This document shows positions 9,701 to 16,701 of a stretch of DNA of 64,000 nt, piece by piece. The notes under the pieces were generated by a model. The model made no database searches. It was not told the DNA's origin and was given only the letters and a program-made list of their open reading frames with translations. Both the position numbers and the translations under genes were made by a program. The first letter of the stretch is position 1, and every line of letters begins with the position of its first letter. Origin of the DNA: Holtiella tumoricola (lineage in GTDB: Bacteria; Bacillota; Clostridia; Lachnospirales; Cellulosilyticaceae); contig NZ_JAQIFT010000074.1 of assembly GCF_027857615.1 (NCBI RefSeq), positions 55,755 through 119,754 on the forward strand. The letters are read 5' to 3'.

Positions 9701-10151
9701 TGAACACATCACTACTTTTGTCATCTCCTGCTAAAGCATCTAACATCACCTTATCCACTTCATTTTGTTCAAAAATAGTAATGAGACGATTCATGCCATC
9801 AACAAAGCCTTCACTGTTATAACTTGTTTTATAATAAGATAACTCTTTTTTATGCTGTTCTAATAATTTTTTGAGGATCATGACACGCTCTAAGTCGTCA
9901 ATAAGTGGTTGCTTAATCCCACCAACCTCTTTAAGTACTTTTTTAGCTAAGTTCTTAAAGCTCATAACTTCTGTTCTAAGAAGTCCAGGCTTAAGGAGCT
10001 TAGCAAGCTCAATTTGTATTTGTAAGTTGAATTGTTCTGGGACAATCATAATAAGATTATGATATGCCTCTTCTCTTAAAGCTTCTTGAATCTCCTTGTA
10101 ACATACTGTGGTCTTGCCACTCTTGGCTACCCCTAATACAAACTCTACCAC
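6735..10151 (-). CDS. addB: ATP-dependent helicase/nuclease subunit B (AddB)
   Basis: A 1138-residue partner of AddA. The N-terminal GVAKSGKTT (residues 7-15) is the Walker A motif kept in AddB; the remaining helicase motifs are degenerate, as expected for the Chi-recognising subunit. The C-terminal third carries a RecB-family nuclease (VKVLDYKSGNKNF) and the cysteines of its [4Fe-4S] staple: one from the NCPCCYFIRYG segment and three from DACAFCKYHTICQFD near the end. The start is GTG at 10151, chosen because AGGAGG lies 8 bases before it and the Walker A is at the normal distance. The next gene, addA, overlaps its 3' end. No clear SOS box is visible upstream. Confidence 0.97.
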   Translation of the reverse strand: MVEFVLGVAKSGKTTVCYKEIQEALREEAYHNLIMIVPEQFNLQIQIELAKLLKPGLLRTEVMSFKNLAKKVLKEVGGIKQPLIDDLERVMILKKLLEQHKKELSYYKTSYNSEGFVDGMNRLITIFEQNEVDKVMLDALAGDDKSSDVFKCKMQDITAINEWFHGFIKERFVTVEKTMERLAGSISKSHYLNEAVVWIDGFYGFTATQLKIIEELMHKVQKVVITLPIDRHYDKSEYVYPNNPFYDSIKNYQALIKRCELSQVEFKTEVIKPENVDTDALSYLNENYLKSYAKPYGLPQESVKLATYASKDDEVVQVARQMVKLIRDEGYRYHDMAVLVGDMGQYKSTIVSTFKEYGIPVFMDDKKSIHTNSLVAVIDAVLDVMTTSWNYKSMMTFLRFNMLDLSREEIDLLENYMLEHGIQNKRKWQAEWTRESKGMDLEIIQGIKERVMSPLIHLEEILQQAKDTSGKMPISEASKAIYLFLEEIHAYETIQARIAYYKLNGELALELENTQIWGQVVDTLERLVDLLGDEKVALKAYKNILKTSFGYIEMGIIPPSKDQVIVGNIDRSRIPQVKALFILGVNEGVIPKVDEGMPLFSDMDKLTLMQLCETGDEKRSRLYDVMVNNPLYMGQFLVYYAFTRAREKLYVSTIQADETGKALRPSIVFYKMKKIFGMEEMNKDTLDPLQLPRPALGYVGWEMRRYLDGQGEEGPWQDAVSWFMTSPQWQDKFKHLTTYMAYSNQQDQLKEENAKLLYSEGLVTNISQLELYRNCPCCYFIRYGLRASERKVLQWNAADLGTLFHQTLERYPKELKKRQVTWTTATEEQQDESIEEALRYSAAKLSQNAKQDGRFAYTLKKAKKMTKRAIGAMTYQLKAGEFVPEAYEVSFGSEEMPPIEIVLDDEHTIYLRGQIDRVDVYMKDEEERYVKVLDYKSGNKNFSLLELYHGLQLQLLLYLDAYLRLNERNKAAGMFYFHIDTRTIKYETGMALSEALTKQLKQYKLSGLSIDNLDILEKMESGIKGEIVPAKVKKDGTLGSTSQVASENQFKALIGYMHDLIRNLGKDMLAGKISARPCKLKEKDACAFCKYHTICQFDPATKDNHYNQLEPLGNKEIWERLAKGGMNDGMDTDATSCD

Positions 10152-10262
10152 ATGCCTTCCTCCTTCTTAGTTTTTCTTCTATTATATCAATTCTACGTAA
10201 CTTGGACACCGTTTTTGTCGTAATTATGTACCTGGTAAGAATTTGACCCAAGTATTGAAAAA

Positions 10263-10288
10263 AGCCTGTTGGATTATCCAACAAGGCT
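10263..10288 (-). terminator. Intrinsic terminator overlapping a stop codon
   Basis: On the minus strand AGCCTTGTTGGA pairs with TCCAACAGGCT and is followed by a T-run. The TAA of the upstream gene (10274-10276) lies in the three-base loop, so the 5' arm encodes that protein's last residues. Confidence 0.8.
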
Positions 10289-10687
10289 TCTATAATGATC
10301 TCTTAATTTTTCTATTTCATCTCTATCTATATATGGGTAAGCACTCTCTTCACCATCTAAAGTGATTAAAGCTTCATCTAAATATGGTAAACTTTTTGCT
10401 GCTTCCCCTGTTAAGCTATAGCTTAAGTTTGCAAGACTTACAAAATATTTTACTTTTTCTTCTAAATAATCCTCATAACTTGCAAAGAGGTGTCTATCAT
10501 AACGGACTGCACTTTTTTCATAAAGACCACGTAAAATTTCATACGCTTCTTCATTACAGTCTACTGATTCAAGCTTGTGTGCCACATAAAGTTTTGTAAA
10601 ATAATGCTCTTCATTCTTTAATACCCCCGCTTCAAGCTCGATACCTTTTTCTTGTAAGAGGTGTTTGTAAAATTCTAATGTCTTCAT
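10274..10687 (-). CDS. Hypothetical helical protein, 137 aa
   Basis: I do not recognise this family. The start at 10687 is chosen because GGAAGGGG sits just upstream; an in-frame ATG at 10714 lacks a ribosome site. The protein is acidic, predicted mostly helical, with no signal peptide or membrane segment. Motifs such as YVAHKLESVDCNEEAYEILRGLYEK and AAKSLPYLDEALITLDGE have the look of tetratricopeptide-like helix pairs, but I cannot show a proper repeat. It is transcribed towards addB and ends in its own terminator, so it is probably a single-gene unit. No function is proposed. Confidence 0.6.
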   Translation of the reverse strand: MKTLEFYKHLLQEKGIELEAGVLKNEEHYFTKLYVAHKLESVDCNEEAYEILRGLYEKSAVRYDRHLFASYEDYLEEKVKYFVSLANLSYSLTGEAAKSLPYLDEALITLDGEESAYPYIDRDEIEKLRDHYRSLVG

Positions 10688-10818
10688 CCTATTCCCCTTC
10701 CTGTATATACTCAAGATGTTTTATTTTTACACATTACATAACTTCTGTCAAGTGAATTTATTTTAACTTAACTTTATAAACAAGTTGTGTGCATATCTAT
10801 AAAACATCTTCCCTTATA

Positions 10819-10980
10819 TCATGGATTATTGGCCGTATTATTAGAACCTGATCCATTCCCATTTCCGTTGCAATTCCCCTTAACGATAATTTTATTGCTT
10901 CTTGTAAGACACATAATACTAATCATTACTAAGATAATATACCAAAACCACTTCTCTTCATAGAATTTGACTTTGCCCAT
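10819..10980 (-). CDS. Small single-pass membrane peptide, 53 aa
   Basis: A short frame with a strong ribosome site (AAAGGGGGAGCAT before the ATG at 10980). The N-terminus is charged (MGKVKFYEEK), followed by one hydrophobic helix WFWYIILVMISIMCL at residues 11-25, then basic residues and a Gly/Asn tail of the form CNGNGNGSGSNN. The positive charges just after the helix suggest that the tail is cytoplasmic, though this is a weak rule. I do not know the family. It fills most of the gap between the genes at 10274-10687 and 11103-11831. Confidence 0.55.
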   Translation of the reverse strand: MGKVKFYEEKWFWYIILVMISIMCLTRSNKIIVKGNCNGNGNGSGSNNTANNP

Positions 10981-11102
10981 ATGCTCCCCCTTTAACTGAT
11001 AAATTCGATTACACTAATACTCTAATTATACGAGGGAATCAGTAAGTTTTCAAACTATTTAGATTTATTTTTTCAAAATTTTTACAGTTCCGGTTTAAGC
11101 TA

Positions 11103-11831
11103 TCAAATAAGATCTAAATGCTCTAAAGACATACGATAAGTTACATCTTTTCTTTCTACAATAATTGTAATTTTTTGTTTGAGCTCTTCATCTTCTAGAA
11201 TCTTGCTCAGTAATTCTTTAGTTGGATTAATTGCAAACGGATGGCCTACCATTTTAAGCATAGTTAAGTCTCCCGTTGTATCTCCATAAGCGTAGCTTTC
11301 AGCTAGATCTATATCATACTTATCTACCATTTCTAAGATAGATTTACGCTTACTTACAGCATCCCACATTGGAATAATATCACCACTATAAGTACCTTGT
11401 TCATTTACTTTATAGATTGTCCCCCTGTAGTCATCCATATCATATTTATTAGACATTTCTTTTACGAGTTCAATAGGTGAACCTGATATAGCAATGACTT
11501 TATGTCCGTTTTCTTTATGATTTTTAATACGTTGTCTAGAAAATGTGTATACACGATCTCCCTTTTGCTCTATTACTTTTTGCGCAATGTAGGACATGTG
11601 ATAAGGTGTTGTACCCTTTACAGCTTCTGTATATACATCAACCATCTTCAATAAGTAAGTATCATAATCTCCTAATCTCTTATCCCAGTTTAAAAAAGCT
11701 GGTCTTACATCACTATGCCATTTACTTGCATCAATGAGTTCATACTTAATCATCTTTTTAAATACCTCAGTAATAAGCCCTTCTCTATATATCGTCCCAT
11801 CTATATCAAAAAATGCTGCAATATTTTTCAT
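11103..11831 (-). CDS. HAD-superfamily phosphatase, subfamily IB
   Basis: 242 residues with the full set of HAD motifs: DIDGT with nucleophile D9 and acid D11, SGSP near residue 120 (motif II), a Lys-containing segment ISKRKSI (motif III) and YGDTTGDLTML near 195 (motif IV). The helical cap between motifs I and II puts it in subfamily I, and the overall form is the SerB/PSPase-like IB group. The substrate cannot be told from sequence; phosphoserine or a small phosphorylated metabolite is possible. It has its own near-consensus promoter and AAAGGAGG ribosome site and is flanked by short genes unrelated to it. Confidence 0.8.
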   Translation of the reverse strand: MKNIAAFFDIDGTIYREGLITEVFKKMIKYELIDASKWHSDVRPAFLNWDKRLGDYDTYLLKMVDVYTEAVKGTTPYHMSYIAQKVIEQKGDRVYTFSRQRIKNHKENGHKVIAISGSPIELVKEMSNKYDMDDYRGTIYKVNEQGTYSGDIIPMWDAVSKRKSILEMVDKYDIDLAESYAYGDTTGDLTMLKMVGHPFAINPTKELLSKILEDEELKQKITIIVERKDVTYRMSLEHLDLI

Positions 11832-11861
11832 GTCCTAACCTCCTTTTGAATAATTAGAACT

Positions 11862-11890
11862 AGTATAGAGAACGGTCTAATACTTGTCAA
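11862..11890 (-). promoter_or_regulatory. Near-consensus promoter for the HAD phosphatase gene
   Basis: TTGACA (11885-11890) and TATACT (11862-11867) are separated by 17 bases on the minus strand. An imperfect dyad (ATTAGA...TCTAAT, roughly 11852-11881) surrounds the -10 region and could be an operator. Confidence 0.7.
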
Positions 11891-11944
11891 GCTATATTTG
11901 TCATTCATTCCTTTACAATGCATTTTACATATTCCTTATCTTAC

Positions 11945-12133
11945 CTATATATTGGCAATATGATTTACTATTTGACTACCTCTTTTGCTCATAGCTATTT
12001 CTATAATATTTTCACTTAGTGAGGCTTTTTCATTTACCTGCTCCGGTTGATTCATAGTACAATAGCCTATCAAAAGTAGGATTAAAATAAGAAGAGCTAT
12101 AAAAAATACACTAATGCTTCTATTTCTTTTCAT
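11945..12133 (-). CDS. Small membrane-anchored protein, 62 aa
   Basis: Unrecognised. The protein begins MKRNRSIS and has one long hydrophobic helix (residues 9-26, FFIALLILILLLIGY) followed by about 35 polar residues. The basic N-terminus suggests an inside-to-outside signal anchor, with the polar part outside. A lipobox is not present, although a Cys lies just after the helix (GYCTM). The ribosome site AAGGGAGG is well placed. The gene lies alone between cysK and the HAD phosphatase. Confidence 0.55.
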   Translation of the reverse strand: MKRNRSISVFFIALLILILLLIGYCTMNQPEQVNEKASLSENIIEIAMSKRGSQIVNHIANI

Positions 12134-12279
12134 TTGACCGCCTCCCTTGAAAAAAATGGTAAAGAAGCTCTTTTATAATCTTATTATTAAAGCACTCTAA
12201 TTATGCCTTTTTATCTAAAAAGAGCTGAATACGTTTATCCTAACTTTCAATAAACATCTCCAACTCTTTTTCATTTTAA

Positions 12280-13212
12280 TTATTCACTAAATAATGGTGT
12301 AGATAAATAACGTTCACCTGTATCTGGTAATAAAACAACTATTGTCTTACCTTGATTTTCTGGGCGTTTTGCTAGCTCAGTAGCTGCATAAACAGCTGCT
12401 CCTGATGAAATCCCAATAAGAATGCCTTCTGTTCTTGCCACTTCTCTACCTACTGTAAAAGCATCTTCGTTTTTAACTTTAATAATTTCATCGTATACAC
12501 CTGTGTTGAGTACCTCTGGTACAAAGCCAGCCCCTATGCCTTGAATCTTATGTGGTCCTGGTTTACCTCCTGAAAGTACTGGTGAGTCAGCAGGCTCTAC
12601 TGCTACTATTTTAATATTAGGATTTTTTTCTTTTAAATACTGTCCTACGCCTGTAATAGTACCGCCTGTTCCTACACCAGCAACAAAAATATCTACTTTT
12701 CCTTCTGTATCTTCCCAAATTTCTGGGCCTGTTGTATGAATATGTGCTGTTGGATTAGCTGGATTTACAAATTGACCTGGTATAAAGCTATTAGGAATAG
12801 TTTTAGAAAGTTCTTCAGCTTTTTCTATAGCGCCTTTCATTCCCTTTGCACCTTCTGTCAGAACAATTTCTGCCCCATAAGCTTTTAATAAATTACGTCT
12901 TTCTATACTCATTGTTTCTGGCATAGTTAAGATTGCTCTATAGCCTCTAGCTGCTGCTACGGCAGCAAGACCAATACCTGTATTACCACTTGTTGGTTCA
13001 ATAATAACTGAATCTGATGTCAAAATCCCTTTTGATTCTGCATCTTCAATCATTGCTTTGGCTACACGGTCTTTTACACTACCTGCTGGATTAAAATATT
13101 CTAGTTTTGCTAATATCTGAGCTGGTAAATCATGATTTCTATTATAATTAACAAGTTCAAGTAAAGGTGTTCCCCCAATAAGTTCAGTTAAACCTTTATA
13201 AATTTTTGCCAT
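12280..13212 (-). CDS. cysK: Cysteine synthase A (O-acetylserine sulfhydrylase)
   Basis: A 310-residue PLP enzyme that makes cysteine from O-acetylserine and sulfide. K47 in NPAGSVKDR is the Schiff-base lysine, TSGNTG (74-79) binds the substrate carboxylate, GTGGTITG is the phosphate-binding loop, and the C-terminal PDTGERYLS is typical of CysK. The start is the ATG at 13212, because the frame's upstream GTG overlaps the ribosome site AAGGAG. It is divergent from an Rrf2-type regulator; in Bacillus and Staphylococcus CysK is also the partner that helps CymR bind DNA. Promoter TTGACA-17-TATATT and a palindrome just downstream of it suggest repression when cysteine is ample. Confidence 0.95.
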   Translation of the reverse strand: MAKIYKGLTELIGGTPLLELVNYNRNHDLPAQILAKLEYFNPAGSVKDRVAKAMIEDAESKGILTSDSVIIEPTSGNTGIGLAAVAAARGYRAILTMPETMSIERRNLLKAYGAEIVLTEGAKGMKGAIEKAEELSKTIPNSFIPGQFVNPANPTAHIHTTGPEIWEDTEGKVDIFVAGVGTGGTITGVGQYLKEKNPNIKIVAVEPADSPVLSGGKPGPHKIQGIGAGFVPEVLNTGVYDEIIKVKNEDAFTVGREVARTEGILIGISSGAAVYAATELAKRPENQGKTIVVLLPDTGERYLSTPLFSE

Positions 13213-13256
13213 ATCAATCACTCCTTATAAAATAATCTATTTTCATTTATCTTATA

Positions 13257-13270
13257 AAACATATCTGTTT
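13257..13270. promoter_or_regulatory. Candidate CymR-type operator at cysK
   Basis: The near-palindrome AAACATATCTGTTT lies 11-24 bases downstream of the cysK -10 box. A second copy sits in the same relation to the regulator's own promoter (13377-13390). The wider 19-base context is shared at 17 positions between the two sites. Confidence 0.6.
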
Positions 13271-13281
13271 ACTATGCTAAT

Positions 13282-13310
13282 AATATATGCCTCTCACTCT
13301 AAATTGTCAA
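13282..13310 (-). promoter_or_regulatory. cysK promoter
   Basis: TTGACA (13305-13310) and TATATT (13282-13287) with 17-base spacing on the minus strand, about 70 bases before the cysK ATG. Confidence 0.75.
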
Positions 13311-13336
13311 TCTATTTTAAAAAATTATTTTTATTA

Positions 13337-13365
13337 TTGTTATTATTTTTTTTATGCTCTATACT
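13337..13365 (+). promoter_or_regulatory. Promoter of the Rrf2-family regulator gene
   Basis: TTGTTA (13337-13342) and TATACT (13360-13365) with 17-base spacing. The operator-like repeat at 13377-13390 lies directly downstream, overlapping the expected start of transcription. Confidence 0.65.
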
Positions 13366-13376
13366 ATATTTAAGCA

Positions 13377-13390
13377 AAACATATTGGTTT
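13377..13390. promoter_or_regulatory. Candidate CymR-type operator at the regulator gene
   Basis: AAACATATTGGTTT has the same AAAC-N6-GTTT dyad as the cysK site, 120 bases away. Its place downstream of the -10 box fits autorepression. Confidence 0.55.
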
Positions 13391-13412
13391 ACTAGGTATT
13401 GGAGGATTATCT

Positions 13413-13853
13413 ATGCGTATTTCATCTAAAGGCCGTTATGGTTTAGCAGCTATGCTTGCACTTGCACAAGTTTCTACCTCTGGTGAATGTATAACCATAC
13501 TCACCATTTCTGAAAAACTCGGTCTTTCAAAAATTTATCTTGAACAAGTTTTCTCTCTACTTAAACGCGCTCATTTAGTCATCTCTATTAAAGGTGCTCA
13601 AGGTGGCTATCAATTAGCACACCCTCTAGAAGAGATCACTGTTGCTCAAATTCTTCAAGCTATCGAAACAAATTTATTCGAAAAAACTGAAAGCTCTGTG
13701 ACAGATGATGCTATTGAAAAAACAATGAATCATTTTGTATGGCAAACTCTTGATGATTCCATCTATACTACACTTAATACGATTACTCTTGCCACGCTCA
13801 AAGAAGAATTAGCTAAATATAATCCTGAAGAAAGTTATATGTTTTATATTTAA
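13413..13853 (+). CDS. Rrf2-family transcriptional regulator, CymR-like
   Basis: 146 residues. The N-terminus MRISSKGRYGLAAMLALA and the winged-helix segment LGLSKIYLEQVFSLLKRAHLV...KGAQGGYQLA are the Rrf2 DNA-binding domain with its recognition helix and QGGY wing. The IscR/NsrR cluster cysteines are absent: the only Cys (C25) is near the N-terminus. It is therefore unlikely to be an Fe-S sensor and more like CymR, the cysteine-metabolism repressor. Divergence from cysK and the paired palindromes support this. The specific name CymR is inferred from context; other cluster-free Rrf2 proteins exist. Confidence 0.85.
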   Translation: MRISSKGRYGLAAMLALAQVSTSGECITILTISEKLGLSKIYLEQVFSLLKRAHLVISIKGAQGGYQLAHPLEEITVAQILQAIETNLFEKTESSVTDDAIEKTMNHFVWQTLDDSIYTTLNTITLATLKEELAKYNPEESYMFYI

Positions 13854-13864
13854 AAATATCACAA

Positions 13865-13910
13865 AAAAAGTAAGAAGCTACTGCATCTAGACAGTAGCTT
13901 CTTACTTTTT
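13865..13910. terminator. Bidirectional terminator
   Basis: A 19-base inverted repeat (GTAAGAAGCTACTG arms) flanked by A- and T-runs lies between the convergent Rrf2 and MATE genes. Confidence 0.85.
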
Positions 13911-13956
13911 ATCATTTTAAAGAGATTAATAAATCTTCTATATCAAACTTAAATTT

Positions 13957-15336
13957 TTACTGACTCAATGACACATTCATATAGTCTTGCTCTAAGTTTC
14001 TCCTCTTCAACTTATTAATAACATAAATATAAGCTGGTATTAAGAATAAATCTGCCATAATCCAAGCCACTGGACTAGCAAAACATGCTGCCGTATATCC
14101 AAACATTGGCACAAATACAAAACCAACTACACTACGAGCAATCATTTCACATACACCTGCTAAAATAGCTAAATTTCCAAATCCCATACCTTGAATAGTG
14201 AATCTTACAATATTCACAAGCGCTAATGGGAAGAAAAATGTACTTGTGCATTTAAGTAATAATGCTGCATCCCTTATAATGTCTACTTCTGATCCATCGA
14301 CAAACATTAGGGATAATTGCTCTCCAAAAATAAATAATACGACGCAAGAAACAATTGAATACAAGAGCGCAATTAAACTACATGCTTTTAAACCATCTGT
14401 TACTCTATCAAATTTTCCAGCACCTACATTTTGCCCCGAATAAGTTGCCATAGTCGCCCCCATCGCATCAAATGGACAACAAAATAGCATATTAATCTTG
14501 TTACCTGCTGTTATTGCCGCTACAGCCATAGAACCTAATGAATTAACAGCTGTTTGTAAAATAACACTACCAATAGCAGTAATAGAATATTGAAGTCCCA
14601 TAGGTATACCCATCATACATAACCCACGCATATATCCCCATTTTGGTTGCCACTCTTCCTTATTTATCTTAAGAATAGTAAACTTTTTATAAATATATAT
14701 AAGGCATAAAATACCAGAAATACCTTGTGAAATAACTGTTGCCCATGCAGCCCCAGCAACACCCATATCTAATACTAAAATAGCAACCAAATCTAGTATA
14801 ATATTCAATAAAGAGGATATCACAAGGAAATAGAGCGGAGTCTTACTATCTCCAAGAGACCTTAGTATCCCTGCCAATAAATTATATAAGTAAATAACAG
14901 GTATCCCTAAAAAGATAACAAAAATATAATCATATGCCCCTTCAAAAATATCACTTGGTGTATCCATCCATCCTAATATCTTACGGCATAATACACATAC
15001 AATTACTGTTGTTACCAGTGAAAATACAACCGATAGCCATGCACTATTTGCTACATACTTCCTTACTGAGGATTCATCCCCTGCTCCAAACGCCTGTGCT
15101 ACTGGAATAGCAAATCCATTACATACACCCATGCAAAAACCAATAATCATAAAGTTAATAGAACCTGTTCCACCTACTGCTGCTAATGCCTTTGCACCCA
15201 AAAATCTTCCAACTATCATTGTATCAACCATACTATAAAACTGTTGGAATAACATACCTAGTAATAGGGGCATAAAGAAGCTAGCGATTAACTTCATCGG
15301 AGAACCTACTGTCATATTTTTTATGTTTTCTTTCAT
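13957..15336 (-). CDS. MATE-family multidrug/cation antiporter
   Basis: 459 residues and about twelve hydrophobic helices in two homologous halves, the size and plan of MATE exporters. Typical segments include FQQFYSMVDTMIVGRFLG in helix 1-2, the Gly-rich helix with NFMIIGFCMGVCNGFAIPVAQAFGAGD, and the second-half SGQNVGAGKFDRV. These proteins use a Na+ or H+ gradient to expel amphipathic cations or drugs across the cytoplasmic membrane; the substrate here is unknown. GAGGGAGAG precedes the ATG. It appears to be a single-gene unit, ending at the shared terminator with the Rrf2 gene. Confidence 0.92.
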   Translation of the reverse strand: MKENIKNMTVGSPMKLIASFFMPLLLGMLFQQFYSMVDTMIVGRFLGAKALAAVGGTGSINFMIIGFCMGVCNGFAIPVAQAFGAGDESSVRKYVANSAWLSVVFSLVTTVIVCVLCRKILGWMDTPSDIFEGAYDYIFVIFLGIPVIYLYNLLAGILRSLGDSKTPLYFLVISSLLNIILDLVAILVLDMGVAGAAWATVISQGISGILCLIYIYKKFTILKINKEEWQPKWGYMRGLCMMGIPMGLQYSITAIGSVILQTAVNSLGSMAVAAITAGNKINMLFCCPFDAMGATMATYSGQNVGAGKFDRVTDGLKACSLIALLYSIVSCVVLFIFGEQLSLMFVDGSEVDIIRDAALLLKCTSTFFFPLALVNIVRFTIQGMGFGNLAILAGVCEMIARSVVGFVFVPMFGYTAACFASPVAWIMADLFLIPAYIYVINKLKRRNLEQDYMNVSLSQ

Positions 15337-15509
15337 TCTTACTCTCCCTCTATTTTCAATTCGTTCTCTATTCTATACCCCTTTTCATTAATAAATCAAT
15401 GTATTTTCTTATACCATATTTATACTTATTTATCATTTTCTCTAAGAATAATAAACTTTATTGATTTAAAGAATATATGTACAGATAGGTTATAAGATAA
15501 AACAAAAAA

Positions 15510-15567
15510 AGACATACAAATCTCTATACGATATTAACTTTGTAATACCATATACATTTGTATGTCT
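15510..15567 (-). terminator. Terminator of the NlpC/P60 gene
   Basis: Arms AGACATACAAAT and ATTTGTATGTCT (15510-15521, 15556-15567) close a 34-base loop and are followed on the minus strand by a T-run. Confidence 0.7.
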
Positions 15568-15615
15568 CTATACTCATCTTTTTACAAAATCTATGTTTAG
15601 ATTGATAAATCTATC

Positions 15616-16587
15616 TTAAATTACTCTTTTTGCACCTATGTATGGCTTACCAGATCCATCTAACGAGCTGATAATAATGCCTGTACTACTTGTATTAGCA
15701 TGAACAATTTTGCCACTACCTATATAAATCGCTACATGTGATACTGAACCATTGTAGCCATAGAAAACTAAGTCACCTTTTTGCAATTCACTCTTGCTTA
15801 CTTGATAGCCATCATTCTCATATTGCGAACGTGATGTACGTGAAATACTAATACCATGTCTTTTCATAATTTGTTGTGTAAATCCTGAGCAGTCTACACC
15901 AGTACTTAAGCTATTCCCCCCATAAACATATGGGTTACCAACAAACTGCTTAGCATCTTCTACAATGGTACTGCCTAAGCTCATGCCTGAAGTCGCAACT
16001 GTTTCTTTTTCACTTGTACTTCCACTATTACTTTGATTATTACTACTTGTACCTGTAGCTTCTTGTACCTTTTGAGCTGGTACAACACGTTTTACTTCTG
16101 CCATAGTCTTCGTTTTAATTTCTTTCATAAACTTAGACTCTACGTATTCTTGACTAATAAAGCCTTCTCTTCCATCATGAATAACTTTACACCATCCATC
16201 TACTACGTATTCAATAACAACTTTTTCACCTTTACTTAAAGTGTCAAACACACTTGAACCTGTTACTGAAGGATAATCACGAAGCCTAACGCCTTGTCCT
16301 ATTATTGTTCCTTGGGCTTCTTCTATAGATACGTATTCTGCAAAAACATAAGCTGTTTTCCCACTACTTGTCTTAATCTCTAGCCATGCATCATTTGCGC
16401 GTCCAATAATGTCTACTTCATCTCTTTGATCTAGTTGACCTATGTTAGTAGCTTTTGAATCAGGCTGTTGTCTCATATTAAGTGTAGCAACATTAACTTT
16501 TCCATATGCTTGAGCAAATACAAAAGTTGGCATAAACATTGCTGATACGACTACAATGAACATGAGTAATGGTTTTTTCAGCTGCAT
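15616..16587 (-). CDS. Secreted SH3b-NlpC/P60 peptidoglycan hydrolase
   Basis: 323 residues. A signal peptide (residues 1-25, cut near FVFAQA) is followed by two SH3b domains (about 28-90 and 95-155; NVATLNMRQQPDSKA and GVRLRDYPSV are their first strands), a Ser/Asn/Thr-rich linker and a C-terminal NlpC/P60 domain. The catalytic cysteine is in GVDCSGFTQQ, the histidine in SHVAIYIG and the third residue in HANTSS. Such enzymes cut the D-gamma-Glu to diamino acid bond in stem peptides of the cell wall. The start at 16587 is chosen because GGAGGAAG sits 7 bases upstream; an ATG eight codons earlier lacks a site and would spoil the signal peptide. It has a perfect-consensus promoter. Confidence 0.92.
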   Translation of the reverse strand: MQLKKPLLMFIVVVSAMFMPTFVFAQAYGKVNVATLNMRQQPDSKATNIGQLDQRDEVDIIGRANDAWLEIKTSSGKTAYVFAEYVSIEEAQGTIIGQGVRLRDYPSVTGSSVFDTLSKGEKVVIEYVVDGWCKVIHDGREGFISQEYVESKFMKEIKTKTMAEVKRVVPAQKVQEATGTSSNNQSNSGSTSEKETVATSGMSLGSTIVEDAKQFVGNPYVYGGNSLSTGVDCSGFTQQIMKRHGISISRTSRSQYENDGYQVSKSELQKGDLVFYGYNGSVSHVAIYIGSGKIVHANTSSTGIIISSLDGSGKPYIGAKRVI

Positions 16588-16638
16588 TTCTACTTCCTCC
16601 GTGTTTTTCATAATTTATTAACTAATTATTACAAAACT

Positions 16639-16667
16639 ATTATAAGAAAAAAGAAATACGCTGTCAA
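16639..16667 (-). promoter_or_regulatory. Consensus promoter of the NlpC/P60 gene
   Basis: TTGACA (16662-16667), 17 bases, TATAAT (16639-16644) on the minus strand: a perfect sigma-A consensus, about 50 bases before the start codon. Confidence 0.85.
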
Positions 16668-16701
16668 CAATATACACATGATTAATTATTTTATCATGAT
16701 A

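Noticed and set aside
10057..10284. Open frame of 75 codons over the addB start
   Set aside because: It overlaps the certain addB start and the previous gene's terminator in another frame, and its protein looks random and basic.
11852..11881. Dyad ATTAGA...TCTAAT at the HAD promoter as TetR operator
   Set aside because: Arms are only six bases with a 17-base spacer and no TetR gene is near; kept only as a remark.
12134..12279. AGCTCTTTT / AAAAGAGCT arms past cysK as terminator
   Set aside because: The loop is more than 30 bases and the stem has a bulge; not a convincing terminator.
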